A stretch of 42,583 nt of DNA from Schlegelella_A sp038225015. Its GTDB lineage: Bacteria > Pseudomonadota > Gammaproteobacteria > Burkholderiales > Burkholderiaceae_C. Under the pieces are notes generated by a model. The model did no database searches. It worked only from the letters and a program-made list of their open reading frames with translations, and had not been told where the DNA came from. Both the position numbers and the translations under genes were made by a program. Below are positions 40,499 to 42,583 of the stretch, piece by piece. The stretch spans positions 1 to 42,583 of the forward strand of contig JBBRFB010000012.1 of the NCBI GenBank assembly GCA_038225015.1, written 5' to 3'. How positions within the stretch are numbered: the first letter of the stretch is position 1; each line of letters begins with the position of its first letter.

Positions 40499-42583
40499 AT
40501 GAGTACCCGCCAGCATTCCCCCCGCTCGGGCCTGGCCGCAACCGGCCGGCCCCGGCCGACCCTGGCCGGGCTGGCGCGTGAGCTCGCGCAGCGCAACGCC
40601 GAGCTCGCCGTGATCGGCGCGATCCAGCGCGGCGTCGCCGGGCAGCTCGACTTCCAGGCCATCGTCGAACTGGTCGGCGACAAGCTGCGCGAGGTGTTCG
40701 CGACGGGCGATGCGAGCATCGCCTGGTGGGACCACGACACCGACCTCGTCAGCGTGCTCTACCGCTACGAGCATGGCGCCGCTCTCCCTTTGCCGCCACC
40801 GCGCAAGCTGACGCCGGATTGGGGCGGCTACCCCGTGCTGAAGGATCGGCACGTCGGCGTGCTGAACACGCGCGCCGAGATGCTGGCCGCAGGCCTCACG
40901 CCGCGGCCGGGCACCGACTGGTGCCGCTCGATGGTGGCCGTGCCCATCATCGGCAGCAACCGCGTACTCGGCCTCGTCAACCTGCAGAACCACGAACGCG
41001 AGCACGCCTATGCCGAAGCCGAGGTGCGGCTGCTGCAGACGATCGCCGCGAGCATGGGCCTGGCGCTCGAGAACGCACGTCTGGTGGAAGAGACCCAGGT
41101 GGCGCTGGAGCGCCAGACGGCCACCGCCGAAGTGCTGCAGGTCATCAGCAGCTCGGTGGCAGACACGCAGCCGGTGTTCGACAAGATACTGCGCAGCGGC
41201 CAGCGATTGCTGGGCACCAACTTCGTGAACCTGGCACTCATCGGCGACGACGGCTTGGCGCACATCAAGGTGACCGACGAGCCCGAGTTCCCCGTCGACG
41301 ACCACTACCGCGCGGTGATCCGGCTGCTGAGAGACTCGCACCCGCGGCCGGCACGAGACTCCATGCACGGCTATGTGGCCCACAAGCGCAAGGTCGTCCA
41401 TTTCCCGGACACGATGCACGGCGAGGGTGTGCCCGATGCGTTGCGTGAAGCTCAGCGACCTTACGGCAACTCCTCGCAGTTGCTCGTGCCCCTGGTGTGG
41501 GAAGGCAAAGGGATCGGCGCCATCGGTGCGGCGCGCTTTCCGCCCAGGCCCTTCGCCGACAAGGAGATCGCGCTGCTGAAGACCTTCGCCGACCAGGCGG
41601 TGATCGCGATCCAGAACGCGCGGCTGTTCAACGAAACGAAGGAAGCGCTGGAGCAGCAGAAGGCATCGGCAGAGATCCTGTCCGTCATCAGCAGTTCGGT
41701 CGCCGACACGCAGCCGGTATTCGACAAGATCCTGCAGAGCTGCAAGAACCTGTTTGGCGGCGACGAACTCGACGTACTGCTGGTGGACGAGCAAGGCCAG
41801 CTGACCATCGGTGCCTACCTGGGTGCGCAGCACGACATCGTCGCGGCCACCTTCCCCGCGCCAGTGGAGAGCACACCGGCCGGCCGCGCCATTCGCGAGC
41901 GGCGCGTGATGCACTGGCCCGACCTGGTCGACGGCGACGACGTGCCCGGCGTGCTGCGCAAGATGGCCAGGCTGATCGGCTACCGCTCGATGATGTTCGC
42001 CCCGATGTTGTGGGAAGGGCGCGGAATCGGCGCCATTGGCGTGGCGCGCTCCACCGGCCCCTTCAAGCCGAACGAACTGGAGCTCGCGCAGACCTTCGCC
42101 GACCAGGCAGTCATCGCGATCCAGAACGCGCGGCTGTTCAACGAGACCAAGGAGGCGCTGGCGCGTCAGACCGCCACGGCTGAGGTTCTGCAGGTCATCA
42201 GCCAGTCCGTGGCCGACACCGCGCCGGTCTTCGAGAAAATCATCCAGAGCTGCGAGAAGCTGTTCGGGGTGGACTACGCGAACGTGGCGCTGGTTCGCGA
42301 CGACGGGTTGATCCACCTGATCCAGGACTCTTCGGCGTCGGTGAACGCCGGGTTGCGGGAAGCCAAGTCGCGCATTCAAGCGAGCTTCCCCCGGCCGGTC
42401 CGCGAATCGATTCATGGCTATGCCATCCACAAGGGCCGGGTACTGCACTTCCCGGACGTGATCCATGGCGCCGACGTTCCGAAGGGCCTGCGCGAGCAGG
42501 CCCTGGCAGACGGCAGCAACTATTCGGCCATGTTCGCGCCCATGTTCTGGGAAGGCCGGGGCGTCGGCACCATCGGCGTGCAC
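40499..42583 (+). CDS. Multi-GAF-domain signalling protein, N-terminal part
   Basis: The frame is open from ATG 40499 to the window end: 695 residues with no stop, so the output domain lies outside. It has four GAF sensor modules at roughly residues 30-195, 220-375, 400-545 and 570 to the edge (MVAVPIIGSNRVLGLVNLQN in the first; LLVPLVWEGKGIGAIGAAR in the second), linked by near-identical signalling helices (VALERQTATAEVLQVISSS, with later variants at residues about 378 and 548). GAF domains bind cyclic nucleotides, haem or other small ligands. Proteins of this build end in a histidine kinase, cyclase or GGDEF module. There is no membrane segment or signal, so it is cytoplasmic so far. Confidence 0.88.
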   Translation, partial: MSTRQHSPRSGLAATGRPRPTLAGLARELAQRNAELAVIGAIQRGVAGQLDFQAIVELVGDKLREVFATGDASIAWWDHDTDLVSVLYRYEHGAALPLPPPRKLTPDWGGYPVLKDRHVGVLNTRAEMLAAGLTPRPGTDWCRSMVAVPIIGSNRVLGLVNLQNHEREHAYAEAEVRLLQTIAASMGLALENARLVEETQVALERQTATAEVLQVISSSVADTQPVFDKILRSGQRLLGTNFVNLALIGDDGLAHIKVTDEPEFPVDDHYRAVIRLLRDSHPRPARDSMHGYVAHKRKVVHFPDTMHGEGVPDALREAQRPYGNSSQLLVPLVWEGKGIGAIGAARFPPRPFADKEIALLKTFADQAVIAIQNARLFNETKEALEQQKASAEILSVISSSVADTQPVFDKILQSCKNLFGGDELDVLLVDEQGQLTIGAYLGAQHDIVAATFPAPVESTPAGRAIRERRVMHWPDLVDGDDVPGVLRKMARLIGYRSMMFAPMLWEGRGIGAIGVARSTGPFKPNELELAQTFADQAVIAIQNARLFNETKEALARQTATAEVLQVISQSVADTAPVFEKIIQSCEKLFGVDYANVALVRDDGLIHLIQDSSASVNAGLREAKSRIQASFPRPVRESIHGYAIHKGRVLHFPDVIHGADVPKGLREQALADGSNYSAMFAPMFWEGRGVGTIGVH
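41581..42160 (+). repeat. Internal DNA repeat in the multi-GAF gene
   Basis: The segment 41581-41650 recurs at 42091-42160 with 65 of 70 bases identical, exactly 510 nt (170 codons) apart; it encodes the GAF C-terminal helix ADQAVIAIQNARLFNETKEA. The helical linker that follows each module is repeated in a more diverged form. It marks recent duplication or gene conversion between GAF modules. Confidence 0.85.

Noticed and set aside
40457..42583. Minus-strand open frame over the GAF gene
   Set aside because: Its repeats merely mirror the GAF module repeats on the plus strand; the plus-strand product has recognisable domains.
1..42583. CRISPR arrays, tRNA or rRNA genes, transposons, prophage
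   Set aside because: No regularly spaced short repeats, cloverleaf-like sequences, transposase or integrase motifs were seen; the only clear longer repeat is inside the GAF gene.

Overview
The window is very GC-rich, gene-dense bacterial chromosome with short intergenic gaps, many 4-nt start/stop overlaps and frequent GTG/TTG starts. The gene set points to a betaproteobacterium of the order Burkholderiales: a PEP-CTERM protein, a UbiH-type monooxygenase, a bufferin operon under a SigF/NrsF pair, SenA/SenB proteins and a DUF748 giant protein. This placement is inferred from gene content. I see no rRNA, tRNA, CRISPR array, transposase or phage gene. No gap without a gene exceeds about 210 bases.

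Layout, left end: a truncated zinc-type dehydrogenase, a PaaI-like thioesterase, a VOC protein, an acyl-CoA synthetase and an Lrp-type regulator form a plus-strand run (1-3857) that looks like a CoA-linked catabolic operon. On the minus strand follow a thiol dioxygenase (3886-4455) and a DUF1295/CFA-like methyltransferase pair (4529-6378). Divergent from these is a three-gene plus-strand unit (6536-10250): ketosynthase, chain-length-factor-like partner and a flavin-dependent halogenase with intact signature motifs.

Selenium region (10268-16064): senB (minus) and senA (plus) are divergent and would make selenoneine. Downstream of senA lies a four-gene PhnD/PhnC/PhnE/PhnE-type ABC importer that probably brings in a selenium oxyanion. 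Between the halogenase and senB is a short remnant of a selenophosphate synthase (selD/senC) that keeps only the N-terminal active-site loop, with the catalytic Cys changed to Arg. Selenophosphate must therefore come from another locus if the pathway works.

Centre: a DUF748 envelope protein (16088-20161), then a complete copper-bufferin operon bufA-bufB-bufC-doxX on the minus strand (22636 to 20239), divergent from an ECF sigma factor and its NrsF anti-sigma. The 172-bp space between them carries two back-to-back promoters of the form GTAACC-N16-CGAA, one for each transcript, so the circuit and its autoregulation can be read from the sequence. An AI-2E-type permease follows.

Right part: a minus-strand set (SPFH-SHOCT protein, PEP-CTERM protein, DUF4178 zinc-ribbon protein, DUF350, membrane aminopropyltransferase, predicted exported lipoprotein FAD oxidoreductase; 32935 down to 25739) looks like an envelope-associated polyamine-type chemistry system, here without a SAM decarboxylase and with the PEP-CTERM gene inserted. 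Then come a UbiH-type monooxygenase, an SLC13 permease with TrkA-C domains, an amidase, a crystallin/glycine-zipper surface protein, phosphoglucomutase, and the start of a multi-GAF signalling protein that runs off the right edge.
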